This document shows, one piece after another, positions 54,783 to 64,000 of a DNA stretch of 64,000 bases (positions are counted from its first letter, which is position 1; the number at the start of each line of letters is the position of its first letter). A program made the translations under genes and the position numbers. Origin of the DNA: Papio anubis (Eukaryota; Chordata; Mammalia; Primates; Cercopithecidae); contig NC_044986.1 of the NCBI RefSeq assembly GCF_008728515.1, positions 54,672,855 through 54,736,854 of the forward strand. Direction: 5' to 3'. The notes beneath the pieces were generated by a model. It searched no databases. It was not told the origin of the DNA and was given only the letters and a program-made list of their open reading frames with translations.

Positions 54783-55172
54783 GTCTTAGTCCATTCCAGC
54801 TGCTGTAACAGAATACCATCAACTGGGTGGTTTATAATGAACAGAAATTCCCACTTCTGGAGGCTGGGAAGTCAAAGATCAAGCGTCTGGTCTTCAAATG
54901 AGACAGAGAAGGCACATCTGTGAACCAGCAATCAAGATCAAGGGCTTGATTGCTGATTCATAGATGTGCCTTCTCTGTAGCCGCACATGATGGAAGGGGC
55001 AAAGGACCTCTCTAGGTTCTCTTTTATAAGGGCACTGATCCCACTCTTGAGAGCTTCCTCACATGACCTAACCACCTCCTGAAGGCCCCACCTATTAATA
55101 AGTATCATTACCTTGGGAGTTAGGTTTTCAACATATGAATTTTGGGAGATATAGGCATTTAGAACACAGTGG
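54783..55172 (-). mobile_element. Ancient LTR-like repeat (same family as 15052-15395) carrying an inverted repeat
   Basis: TGTCTTAGTCCATTCCAGCT (54782-54801), GGAGGCTGGGAAGTC, CACATGATGGAAGGGGCAAA (54985-55004), CTTTTATAAGGGCACTGATC (55022-55041) and TTCAACATATGAATTTTGGG (55126-55145) match the repeat at 15052. Its interior holds the hairpin described separately, which displaces the expected family sequence. Confidence 0.68.
54903..54978. repeat. 34-bp near-perfect inverted repeat, 8-base loop
   Basis: The arms 54903-54936 and 54945-54978 are reverse complements at 32 of 34 positions. The loop is ATCAAGGG. The right arm (TTCATAGATGTGCCTTCT) matches what is expected at this place in the repeat family (compare CATAGATGATGCCTTCTAGC at 15204-15223), so the left arm is the added inverted copy. 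Confidence 0.93.
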
Positions 55173-55952
55173 AAAATTAAGCTTAACTGATGGGGAGATT
55201 TAGGAGATTCTGTGAGAGATCTTTGTTGTGCCGTGTGCTCTCAATATTATGATTTTAGGAAGGCCACTGTCTTCTCAAGAGTTTAGGTATGTGCTCTTTT
55301 ACCCTGCAAGTGCTCAGTTTTTTATAATTTACATCCTGCCTCTACGGATGGTTGAATGAATGAATTGGTCTGAATTCTTTTTGTACCTATTTCTGTTTCT
55401 GGCCTGTGCAATCAAGTTTAATGTTTGCTAACCACATATAAAGTTGTGCTTAGCAATGTTTCTCAAGTGGTGCTGTTTATTGTTTTTCTAGATTATATAG
55501 AATAATTGGAATATACTTTCCAGAATATGACACATCTTTGTATTCTCTCTATACCTTTTATAATTTTATAAATGTGACTTTATAATGTTTTCAAGTTATC
55601 CTTGATGCAATGAAAATTTCCACAGCAAAGTTTATTAGAGGAAAAACATACATTTTACTTACTGTATTAATTACCCTTATTTGAAGACTGTTTTTTGTTA
55701 TGTGTTGTGATGAGAAATAACAAGCAGTATTCCCTGTACAGCTGAGTATTACTTTTGGCTAAAATGAAGATAACGTTCTTTGCCCTATTTTGTCATTTCC
55801 CATTGTTTCTTCTTCTTAGGGAGGCAGAGGTGGTGGTGGAGACAACTGGGGACAGCTAGAACTGAGTTAATATCTTTAGAGAATAGTCTGCTACGACATT
55901 GTTTTTGTTTCCCTCTATAAACCCTTCAAATAATTTTTAAAAAATTCTTCTG
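55173..55952. other. Unique AT-rich DNA
   Basis: No recognised feature. Confidence 0.45.
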
Positions 55953-56233
55953 GGCCGGGTGTGGTGGTGACTCAGCCTATAATCCCAGCACTTTGGGAGG
56001 CCAAGGCAGGCGGGTCACAAGGTCAGGAGATTGAGACCATCCTGGCTAACACGGTGAAACCCCATTGCTACTGAAAATACAAAAAATTAGCTGGACATGG
56101 TGGTGGGCGTCTGTAGTCACAGCTACTTGGGAGGCTGAAGCAGAAGAATTGCTTGAACCCAGGAGGTGGAGGTTGCAGTGAGCTGAGATCACACCACTGC
56201 ACTCCAGCCTGGCCACAGAGTAAGACTCCATCT

Positions 56234-56265
<32 letters not shown>
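55953..56265 (+). mobile_element. AluS-like, sense
   Basis: GGCCGGGTGTGGTGGTGACT head, two arms, and a 31-base pure A tail (56235-56265). The flank before it, AAAATTCTTCTG, is answered after the tail by ATCCTCTG, an imperfect target duplication. The L1PA that follows used the same spot. Confidence 0.9.
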
Positions 56266-56268
<3 letters not shown>

Positions 56269-56276
56269 TCTGAATT

Positions 56277-57107
56277 GGGAGCCAAGTGGTCAAACTTGGT
56301 GGGTCTCACCCCGATGGAGGCCGGCACACTAAGATCCACTGACTTGAAATTCTCGCTGCCAGCACAGCAGCAGTCTGAGATTGACCGGGATGCTTGAGCT
56401 TGGTGTGTGGAGGGGCGTCCACCATTGCTGAGGCTTGAGTAGGCTGTGTTACACTCACTGTATAAACAAAGCCACTGGGAAGTTTGAACTGGGCGGAGCC
56501 ACTGCAGCTTAGCAAGGCTGCTGTGGTCAGACTGCCAGATTTCCTTTCTCTGGGCACGGCATCTCTGAAAAAAAGGAAGCAGCCCAGGTCAGGGACTTAT
56601 AGATAAAATCCCCATCTCCCTGGGACAGAGCACCTGGGGAAGGGGGTGGCTGTGGGCACAGCTTCAGCAGACTTAAATGTCCCTGTCTGACTGCTCTGAA
56701 GAGAGCAGTGGACCTCCCAGCACAATGTTCAAGCCCTGCTAAGGGTCAGACTGCTTCCTCAAGTGGGTCCCTGACCCCCATGTATCCTGACTGGGAGATT
56801 CCTCCCAGTAGGGGCCAGCAGACACCTCATACCGGAGAGCTCTGGTTGGCATCTGGCAGGTGCCCCTCTGGGACGAAGCTTCCAGAGGAAAGAAGAAACA
56901 GCAATCTTTGCTGTTCTGCAGCCTCCCCTGGTGACACCCAGGCAAATAGGGTGGGAGTGGACCTCCAGAAAACTCCAGCAGACTGGCAACAGAGGGGCCT
57001 GACTGTCAGAAGGAAAACTAACAAAGAGAAAGAAATAGCACCTCCACTGAAAGACCGCATCCGAAGGTCACCTACATCAAAGACCAGAGGTAGATAAATC
57101 CACAAAG
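56277..57107 (+). promoter_or_regulatory. L1 5' UTR (internal pol II promoter region)
   Basis: About 830 bases, nearly complete for this L1PA type: from GAGCCAAGTGGTCAAACTTG past CCATTGCTGAGGCTTGAGTA and CAGACTTAAATGTCCCTGTC (56669-56688) to CCACAAAGATGGGG. In younger L1s this region carries the YY1-dependent sense promoter and an antisense promoter. Those sites have not been verified here. Opposite-strand frames (57195-56739) are likely incidental. Confidence 0.8.
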
Positions 57108-58419
57108 ATGGGGAGAAACCAGCGCAAAAAGGTTGAAAACTCCCAAAACCTGAACACCTCTTCTCCTCCAAAGGATCACAACTCCTCGCCAGCAAGGGAA
57201 CAAAACTGGACGGAGAATAAGTTTGACAAATTGACAGACATAGGCTTCATAATAACAGACTGCTCCGAGCTAAAGGAACATATTCTAACCCAATGCAAGG
57301 AAGCTAAGAACCTTTAAAAAAGGTTAGACGAATTGCTAACTAGAATAACCAGGGTAGAGAAGAACGTAAATGACCTGCTGGAGCTGAAAAACACAGCACG
57401 AGAACTTCGTGAAGCATACACAAGTATCAGTAACCGAATCAATGAAGCAGAAGAAAGGATATCAGTGATTGAAGATCAACTTAATGAAATAGAGAAGACA
57501 AGATTAGGGAAAAAAGGATTAAAAGGAACAAACAAAGCCTCCAGGAAATACAGGACTATGTGAAAAGACTAAATCTACATTTGACTGGTGTACCTGAAAG
57601 TGACGAGGAGAATGGAACCAAATTGGAAAACACTCTTCAGGATATTATCCAGGAGAACTTCCCCAACCTAGTAAGACAGGCCAACATTCAAATTCAGGAA
57701 ATACGGAGAAGACCACAAAGATACTCCTCGAGAAGAGCAACCCGAGGACACATAATCGTGAAATTTTCCAAGTTGAAATGAAGGAAAAAAATATTAAGGG
57801 CAGCCAGAGAGAAAGGTCAGTTTACCCACAAAGGGAAGCCCATGAGACTAATAGCAGCTCTCTCTGCAGAAACCCTACAAGCCAGAAGAGGATAGGGGCC
57901 AATATTCAACATTCTTTTTTTTTTGAGACGGAGTCTCGCTCTGCCGCCCAGGCTGGAGTGCAGTGGCCGGATCTCAGCTCACTGCAAGCTCCGCCTCCCG
58001 GGTTCACGCCATTCTCCTGCCTCAGCCTCCCGAGTAGCTGGGACTACAGGCGCTGCCACCTCGCCCGGCTATTTTTTGTATTTCTTAGTAGAGACGGGGT
58101 TTCACCGGGTTAGCCAGGATGGTCTCGATCTCCTGACCTCGTGATCCGCCCATCTCGGCCTCCCAAAGTGCTGGGATTACAGGCTTGAGCCACCGCGCCC
58201 GGCCTGCAACATTCTTAAAGAAAAGAATTTTCAACCCCAAATTTCATATCCAGCCAAACTAAGTCTCATAAGCGAAGGAGAAATAAAATCCTTTATAGAC
58301 AAGCAAATGCTGAGAGATTTTGTCGCCACCAGGCCTGCCTTACAAGAGCTCCTGAAGGAAGCACTAAAAATGGAAAGGAACAACTGGTACAAGCTACTGC
58401 AAAACATACCAAACTGTAA
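57108..58419 (+). pseudogene. L1 ORF1, broken by nonsense, frameshifts and an AluYR
   Basis: ATG at 57108 begins MGRNQRKKVENS. A G-to-T change makes TAA at 57315-57317 where the family has a glutamate codon, ending the frame after 69 codons. The coiled-coil part continues in frame 57333-57563 and the RNA-binding domain in 57560-57781 (VPESDEENGTKLENTLQDI), with frameshifts near 57500-57560 and at an extra A near 57786-57792. An AluYR splits the C-terminal domain at CAACATTCTT. The stop is TAA 58417-58419. It encoded the L1 RNA chaperone. Confidence 0.93.
57917..58204 (-). mobile_element. AluYR-type, antisense, inside L1 ORF1
   Basis: GAGACGGAGTCTCGCTCTGC, GTGGCCGGATCTCAGCTCAC (57965-57984) and CAGGCTTGAGCCACCGCGCC (58181-58200) are the Old World monkey AluYR variants. 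The poly-T is short (57917-57924), which is unusual for a recent insertion. The 10-bp target duplication CAACATTCTT is at 57907-57916 and 58207-58216. High CpG retention indicates youth. Confidence 0.95.
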
Positions 58420-58483
58420 AGAACATCAACACTATAAAGAAACTGCATCAACTAATGGGCACAGTACCCAGCTAGCATCATAA

Positions 58484-61400
58484 TGACAGGATCAAATTCA
58501 CACATAACAGTATTAACCTAAATGTAGGCTAAATGCCCCAGTAAGAGGACACAGACAGGCAAATTGGATAAAGAGTTAGACCCATCAGTGTGCTGTATTC
58601 AGGAGACCCACCTCAGGTGCAAAGACACACATAGGCTCAAAATAAAGAGATGCAGGAATATTTACCAAGCAAATGGAAACCAAAAAGAAAAAAAAAGCAG
58701 GAGTTGCATTCATAGTCTCTGATAAAATAGACTTTAAACCAACAAAGATCAAAACAGACAAAGAAGGCCATTACATAATGGTATAAGGATCAATGCAGTA
58801 AGAAGAGTTAACTCTCCTAAATATATATGCATCCAACACAGGAGCACCCAGATTCATAAAGCAAATCCTTAGCGATGTACAAAGAGACTTAGACTCCCAC
58901 ACAATAATAGTGGGAGACCTTAACACCCCACTGTCAATATTAAGACAGATCAATGAGACGGAAAATTAACAAGGATATTCAGGACTTGAACTCAGCTTTG
59001 GACCGAGTGGACCTAATAGACATCTACAGAACTCTCCACTGCAAATCAATGGAGTATACATTCTTCTCAGCACACTTATTCTAAAATTGACCACATAATT
59101 GGAAGTAAAACACTCCTCAGCAAATGTGAAAGAATGGAAATCATAACAGTCTCTCAGACCACAGTGCAATCAAATTAGAACTCAGGATTTAGAAACTCAC
59201 TCAAAACCATACAACTACGTGGAAACTGAACAATGTGCTCCTAAATGATTACTGGGTAAATAACGAAATTAGGCAGAAATAAAGATGTTCTTTGAAACCA
59301 ATGAGAATGAAGAAACAATGTACCAGAATCTCTGGGATACATTTAAAGCAGTGTATAGATGGAAATTTATAGCCCTAAATGGCCACAAGAGAAAGGAGGA
59401 AAGAGCTAAAATTGACATCCTAACATCAAAATTAAAAGAACTAGAGAAGCAACAGCAAATTCAAAATTTAGCAGAAGACAATAAATAACTAAGATCAGAG
59501 CAAAACTGAGGGAGATAGAGACATGAAAAACTCTTAAAAAAAATCCCTGAATTCAGGAGCTGGTTTGTTGAAAAGATCAACAAAATAGGTAGACTGCTAG
59601 CCAGACTAAAAAAGAAGAAAGGGAGAGAAGACTCAATTAGTCACAATAAAAATGATATAGGGGATATCAACCCTGATCCCACAGAAATACAAACTACCAT
59701 CAGAGAATACTATAATCACCTCTACGCAAAAAAATAGAAAATTTAGAAGAAATGGATAAATTCCTGGACACATACACCCTCCTAAGGCTAAACCAGGAAG
59801 GAGTTGAATCCCTGAATAAACCAATAACAAGTTCTGCTCAACTTGTTCGAGGGATCAAGCTGGCTTTATCCCTGGGATACAAGGTTGGTTCAACATATGC
59901 AAATCAATAAATGTAATCCATCATATAAGCAGAACCAGTTACAAAAACCATGTGATTACCTCAATAGATACAGAAAAGGCCTTTGAAAAAATTCAACACC
60001 CCTTCATGGTAAAACTCTGAATAAACTGGATATCCATGGATTGTATCTCAAAATAATAAGAGCTATTTATGACAAACCCACAGCCAATATCATACTGACC
60101 AGGCAAAACTGGAAGCATTCCCTTTGAAAACTGGCACGAGACAAGGATGCCCTCTCTCACCACTCTTATTCAACATATTGTTAGAAGTTCTGGTCAGGGC
60201 AATCAGGCAAGAGAAATAAATAAAGGGTATTCAAATAGGAAGAGAGGAAGTCAAATTGTTTCTGTTTGCAGATGACATGATTGTGTATTTAGAAAACTCC
60301 ATCATCTCAGCCCAAAATCTCCTTAAGCTGATAAGCAACTTCAGCAAAGTCTCAGGATACAAAATCAGTGCACAGAAATCATAAGTATTCCTATACATCA
60401 GTAACAGAGAGCTATACATCAGTAAGAGAGAGCAGTTCATGAGTAAACTCCCATTCCCAGTTGCTACTAAAAGAATAAAATACCTAGGAATACAACTTAC
60501 AAGGGATGTGAAGGACCTCTTCAAGGAGAACTATAAACCACTGCTCAAGGAAATAGAAGAGGACACAAACAAATGGAAAAACATTCCATGTTCATGGATA
60601 GGAAGAATCAATGTTGTGAAAATGGCCGTACTGCCCAAAGTAATTTATGCATTCAATGCTATTCGCATCAAGCTACCACTGACTTTCTGCACAAAATTGG
60701 AAGAAACTACTTAAAATTATGGGGAGAACCCGCCCCCAATATTTCACGTAGGTTCTATTTTCCATAAATGTCAGCTGGCTGAGAAATAAAGAGCGACAGT
60801 ACAAAGAGAGGAATTTTATGGCTGGGCCACCAGGGGTAACATCATATATCAGTAGGACCGTGATGCCCACCTGAGTCTCAGACCAGCAAGTTTTCATTAA
60901 GGGTTTCAAAAGGGGAGGGGGTGTAAGAACAGGGAGTAGGTACAAAGATCACATGCTTTAAAAGACAAAGAGCAGAACTACTAGTAAGGGTCTAACACAG
61001 ATCACATGCTTCTGAGGAAACAGGACAAAGGGCAAAAGTAGAACTACTGATAAGGGTCCAACAAAGATCACAAGGCAAAGGGCAAAAGCAAAACCATAAG
61101 AGTCTATGTTCAGCAGTGCACGTATTGTCTTGATAAACATCTTAAACAACAGAAAACAGGGTTTGAGAGCAGAGAACCAGTCTGAACACAAATTTACCAG
61201 GGCGGAGTTTCCCAACCCTAGTAAGCCTGAGGGTACTGCAGGAGACCAGGGCGTATCTCAGTCCTTATCTCAACCGCATAAGGCAGACATTCCCAGAGCA
61301 ACCGTTTATAGACCTCCCCCAGGAATGCATTCCTTTCCCAGGGTATTAATATTAATATTCCTTGCTAGGAAAAGAATTTGGCAATATCTCTCATACTTGC

Positions 61401-63058
61401 ACATCCATTTATAGGCTCTCTGTAAGAAGAAAAATATGGCTCTTTTTGCCCAACCACGCAGGCAGTCAGACCTTATGGTTGTCTTCCCTTGTTCCCTGAA
61501 AATCGCTGTTATTCTGTTCTTTTTCAAGGTGCACTGATTTTGTATTGTTCAAACACACGTTTTACAATCAATTTGTACAGTTAACACAATTATCACAGTG
61601 GTCCTGAGGTGACATACATCCTCAGAATATGAAGATAACAGGATTAAGAGATTAAAGACAGGCATAAGAAATTATAAAAGTATTGTTTGGGAACTGATAA
61701 ACGTCCATGAAATCTTCACAATTTATGTTCTCTGCTGCAGCTCCAGCTGGTACCTCCATTCAGGGTCCCTGACTTCCCACAACATAAAACTTTATATGGA
61801 ACCAAAAAAGATCCCACATAGCTAAGACAGTCATGGGCAAGAAGAACAAATCTGGAAGCATCACGCTACCTGACTTCAAAGTATACCGCAAGACTACAGT
61901 AACCGAAACAGTATGTTACTGGTACCAAGACAGAGATGTGGACGAATGGAACAGAACAGAGGCCTCAGAAATAACACCACGCATCTACAGCCATCTGATC
62001 TTTGACAAACCTGACACAAGCAATGGGGAAAAGATTCCCTATTGAATAAATGTTGGGAAAACTGGCTAGCCATATGCAGAAAACTGAGACTGGACCCCTT
62101 CTTTACACCTATATAAAAAATCAACTCAAGCTGGGTCAGGGACTTAACTGTAAGACCTAGGACCATAAAAATCCGAGAAGAAAACCTGGGCAATACTATT
62201 CATTCAGGATGTAGGCATGGGCAGAGACTTCATGACCAAAACACCAAAAGCAACGGCAACAAAAGCCAAAATTTATAAATGGGATCTAAGTAAATTAAAG
62301 AGCTTCTGCACAGCAAAAGAAACTATCATCAGAGTGAACAGGCAACCTACAGAATGGGAAAAAATTTTTGCAGTCTACTCATCTGACAAAGGGCTAATAC
62401 TCAGAATCTACAAAGAACTTAAACAAATTTACAAGAAAAAACCCCATATAAAAATGGGCAAAAGATATGAACCGACACTTCTCAAAAGAAGACGTTTATG
62501 CAGCCAACAGACATGAAAAAATGCTCATCATCACTGGTCATTAGAGAAATGCAAATCAAAACCACAACGAGATACCATCTCACACCAGTTAGAATGGCAG
62601 TCATTAGAAAGTCAGGAAACAACAGGTGCTGGAGAGGATGTGGAGAAATAGGAACACTTTTACACTGTTGGTGGGAGTGTAAATCAGTTCAACCATTGTG
62701 GAAGACAATGTGGCAATTCCTCAAGGATATAGAACCAGAAATACCATCTAACCCAGCAATCCCATTACTGGGTATATACCCAAAGGATTATAAATCATTC
62801 TGCTATAAAGACACATGCAGACGTATGTTTATTGTGGCACTATTCACAATGACAAAGACTTGAAACCAACCCAAATGTCCTTCAATAATAGACTGGATAA
62901 AGAAAATGTGCATATACACTGTGGAATACTATGCAGCCACAAAGAAGGATGAGTTCATGTTCTCTGCAGGGACATAAAGCTGGAAACCATCATTCTCAAC
63001 AAACTATCACAAGAATAGAAAACCAAACACAGCATGTTCTCACTCATAAGTGGGAGTT
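58484..63058 (+). pseudogene. L1 ORF2, broken, with RT deletion and LTR insertion
   Basis: ATGACAGGATCAAATTCACA starts ORF2 at 58484, but frameshifts follow at once (near 58510). The endonuclease blocks are scattered. Around 59831-59855 the normal sequence from the start of the reverse transcriptase (after NKPIT) jumps to the GFIPG region, deleting about 100 codons that include the first RT motifs; about 20 bases of unrelated filler lie at the join. FADDMIVYLE survives at about 60262-60291. A 21-bp tandem duplication (60391-60432) and the solo LTR (60720-61781) interrupt the thumb. The C-terminal cysteine block is open in 62498-62863. Confidence 0.93.
60720..61781 (-). mobile_element. Solo LTR of a class II (ERVK-like) endogenous retrovirus, antisense
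   Basis: This 1.06-kb block is foreign to L1, which continues on both sides. In minus-strand orientation it starts TGTGGGAAGTCAGGGACCCT and ends ...GGGGGCGGGTTCTCCCCA, so TG...CA ends are present. Within it are a TATA-like TCTATAAACGG (plus 61303-61313), the polyadenylation region (AATGAA in place of AATAAA, plus 60893-60898) and a CTCTTTATTTCTCAGCC tail. This layout is familiar from HERV-K-class LTRs; I cannot name the subfamily safely. Flanks TAAAATTA and TAAAACTT suggest a decayed 6-bp target duplication. No internal retroviral genes are present. Confidence 0.8.
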
Positions 63059-63284
63059 GGACAGTGAGAACACATGGACGTAGGGAGGGGAACATCACAC
63101 ACCGGGGCATGTCAGTGGGTGAAGGGCTAGGGGAGGGATAACATTAGGAGAAATACCTAATGTAGGTGACGGGTTGTTGGGTGCAGCAAACCACCATGGC
63201 ATGTGTATACCTATGTAACAGAACTGCACGTTCTGCACATGTACCCCAGAACTTAGTTTATTAATAAAAAAATTCCTCTGAATT

Positions 63285-63541
63285 TTCTTTTACTTACCTG
63301 CCCTGTTTCCCGCCCCTTAATCCTACCCAGAAAGGGGTTGGGGACAGCACCAGATCGGTGTGGGTTACCTGTTCAAGGAACATCTCTATTAAAAATTTCT
63401 GAGACCAGTTTTTGTCCTTTTCAAGAGTGGGAGGGTGATGTAAGAAAGAGACTTTTTTCTTATGGGATCTGATTGTCCCCCAAACAGCACTCCTGCTCTA
63501 ACTAACATGATTTTGATTGTCTTTCACAAAATCTAAAGAGG

Positions 63542-63576
<35 letters not shown>

Positions 63577-64000
63577 AGTGGGAGTGTCTTGCGTTTTTCT
63601 GTGTTTTGTGATTCATTACTTTTTGAAGTTATTTGGACAAAGGTTGTTAAGAATTGCTTGAAAATGCATCCCACGGACACTCACATTCTTGTTTCCTCAT
63701 TGCTGATGGGAAACCTTTTGCTCCTCCTGTTGTACTCATTGCTCCTGCTCATGTGTATCAGGGGGACTTCTCACGGTTCATACAGCAGCACTGTTTTGAG
63801 ATGTCAGCTGCCAGCCCTTACTGTTACAACATGCATGTCACATAGCACCCCATTTTTCAAAATTATTTTTGTTGGCTTGTGATTATCCTCATAAAAGGTG
63901 CATAATTGGAAGCCTCACAGCTGTAGCTTTCTGTTTATAGCCACTGAGTAGGTACAGTTAAGCTGACTGCATTTTACATGTTGTGAGCCAGGGCCAGGGA
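63285..64000. other. Unique DNA at the right edge
   Basis: No repeat family is recognised apart from the GT tract. The stretch 63640-63850 is less AT-rich than most of the window and has open frames on the plus strand (63517-63882 and 63654-63845), but neither shows a known domain or clear splice borders. It could be a conserved or exonic segment continuing beyond the window. Confidence 0.45.
63543..63575. repeat. (GT)n microsatellite
   Basis: About 15 GT units with one GC near the start (GTGCGTGTG). Confidence 0.93.

Larger units (their letters stand above)
56277..63273 (+). mobile_element. Nearly full-length L1PA (L1PA7/8-like), sense, with nested AluYR and ERV LTR
   Basis: All parts occur in order: 5' UTR (56277-57107), ORF1 (57108-58419), spacer, ORF2 (58484-about 63058), 3' UTR and AATAAAAAAA tail (63264-63273). 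An 11-bp target duplication, TCCTCTGAATT, is at 56266-56276 and 63274-63284. Guests are an AluYR in ORF1 (57917-58204) and a solo LTR in ORF2 (60720-61781). Removing them leaves about 5.6 kb, and a deletion of roughly 300 bases in ORF2 explains most of the shortfall from 6 kb. The 5' UTR start (GGGAGCCAAGTGG) and the ORF1 N-terminus fit L1PA7 to L1PA8-age copies. The element is inactive. Confidence 0.95.

Noticed and set aside
56739..57195. Minus-strand frames of 68-122 codons as an L1 antisense ORF0-like protein
   Set aside because: ORF0 is described in the 5' UTR of much younger L1s with a defined antisense promoter and start. These frames are in a different part of an older 5' UTR with no matching features.
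57778..58144. Frames reading SLALPPRLECSGRISAHC and similar
   Set aside because: This is the typical translation of an antisense Alu. The same holds for 8300-8548, 16941-17360, 18280-18735, 37453-37641, 45785-46102, 47043-47405 and 56046-56339.
60720..61781. Frames inside the LTR (for example 60958-61215 minus, 61106-61414 plus) as retroviral proteins
   Set aside because: They fall inside U3/R/U5 of a solo LTR and show no retroviral protein motifs.
1..64000. CRISPR arrays, bacterial operons, phage or plasmid modules
   Set aside because: No such arrays are visible. The repeats are primate SINEs, LINEs and LTRs throughout, and there is no dense coding.

Overview
This is nuclear primate DNA, most likely from an Old World monkey (macaque, baboon or guenon type). 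The youngest Alus (18220-18520 plus strand, 37405-37644 minus, 57917-58204 minus) carry bases that I recognise as typical of the cercopithecid AluYR group, such as the CTCAAGCC head variant and GGCCGGATCT/GATCCGGCC in the right arm. L1PA, LTR12 (HERV-9), MSTB, MLT1, MIR and L2 copies complete an ordinary catarrhine repeat profile. I found no convincing host protein-coding exon, tRNA, rRNA, CRISPR array or bacterial-type system. The window reads as intergenic or deep-intronic sequence, roughly half of it LINE-1.

Layout. 1-4454: 3' two thirds of a plus-strand L1PA whose 5' end lies before the window. 4455-8640: an old antisense L1M cut up by four Alus, then an L1MA-like 3' end and another Alu. 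8640-12003: mostly unique DNA with an MLT1-type LTR and a perfect hairpin. 12008-13217: a complete solo LTR12 with an ATAT target duplication, its own TATA box and a GC-rich body. 13314-15395: an MLT1 fragment, the 5' region of an L1M, and another LTR-like repeat. 15665-24745: one long antisense L1M split by an Alu, an AluYR and a pair of L1PA 3' ends (18829-22833). 24746-44300: longer unique stretches with MIRs, truncated L1s, a split hAT-like transposon, an AluYR, a palindromic MITE and an MLT1-type LTR. 44318-47375: a dense cluster of L1PA 3' end, L1 with nested Alu, MSTB LTR, L2 and Alu. 47376-55952: mostly unique, with an LTR that splits a MIR, AluJ and a free Alu monomer. 55953-63284: an Alu followed by a nearly full-length plus-strand L1PA (5' UTR, ORF1, ORF2, 3' UTR, 11-bp target duplication) that has itself received an AluYR in ORF1 and a class II ERV solo LTR in ORF2. 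63285-64000: unique DNA with a GT repeat.

No group of genes here works together. All long reading frames are pieces of L1 ORF1 or ORF2 broken by stops, frameshifts, deletions or insertions. The elements that could still act are the solo LTR12 promoter and the L1 5' UTR promoter region. The most noteworthy observations are two hairpins that look like template-switch mutations (8752-8807 and 54903-54978), a 110-bp uninterrupted purine-pyrimidine alternation containing a 26-bp palindrome (27235-27344), a 68-bp duplicated unique-looking segment 2.2 kb apart, an L1 ORF2 deletion with filler DNA, and the layered insertion history. I did not find a new biological system.
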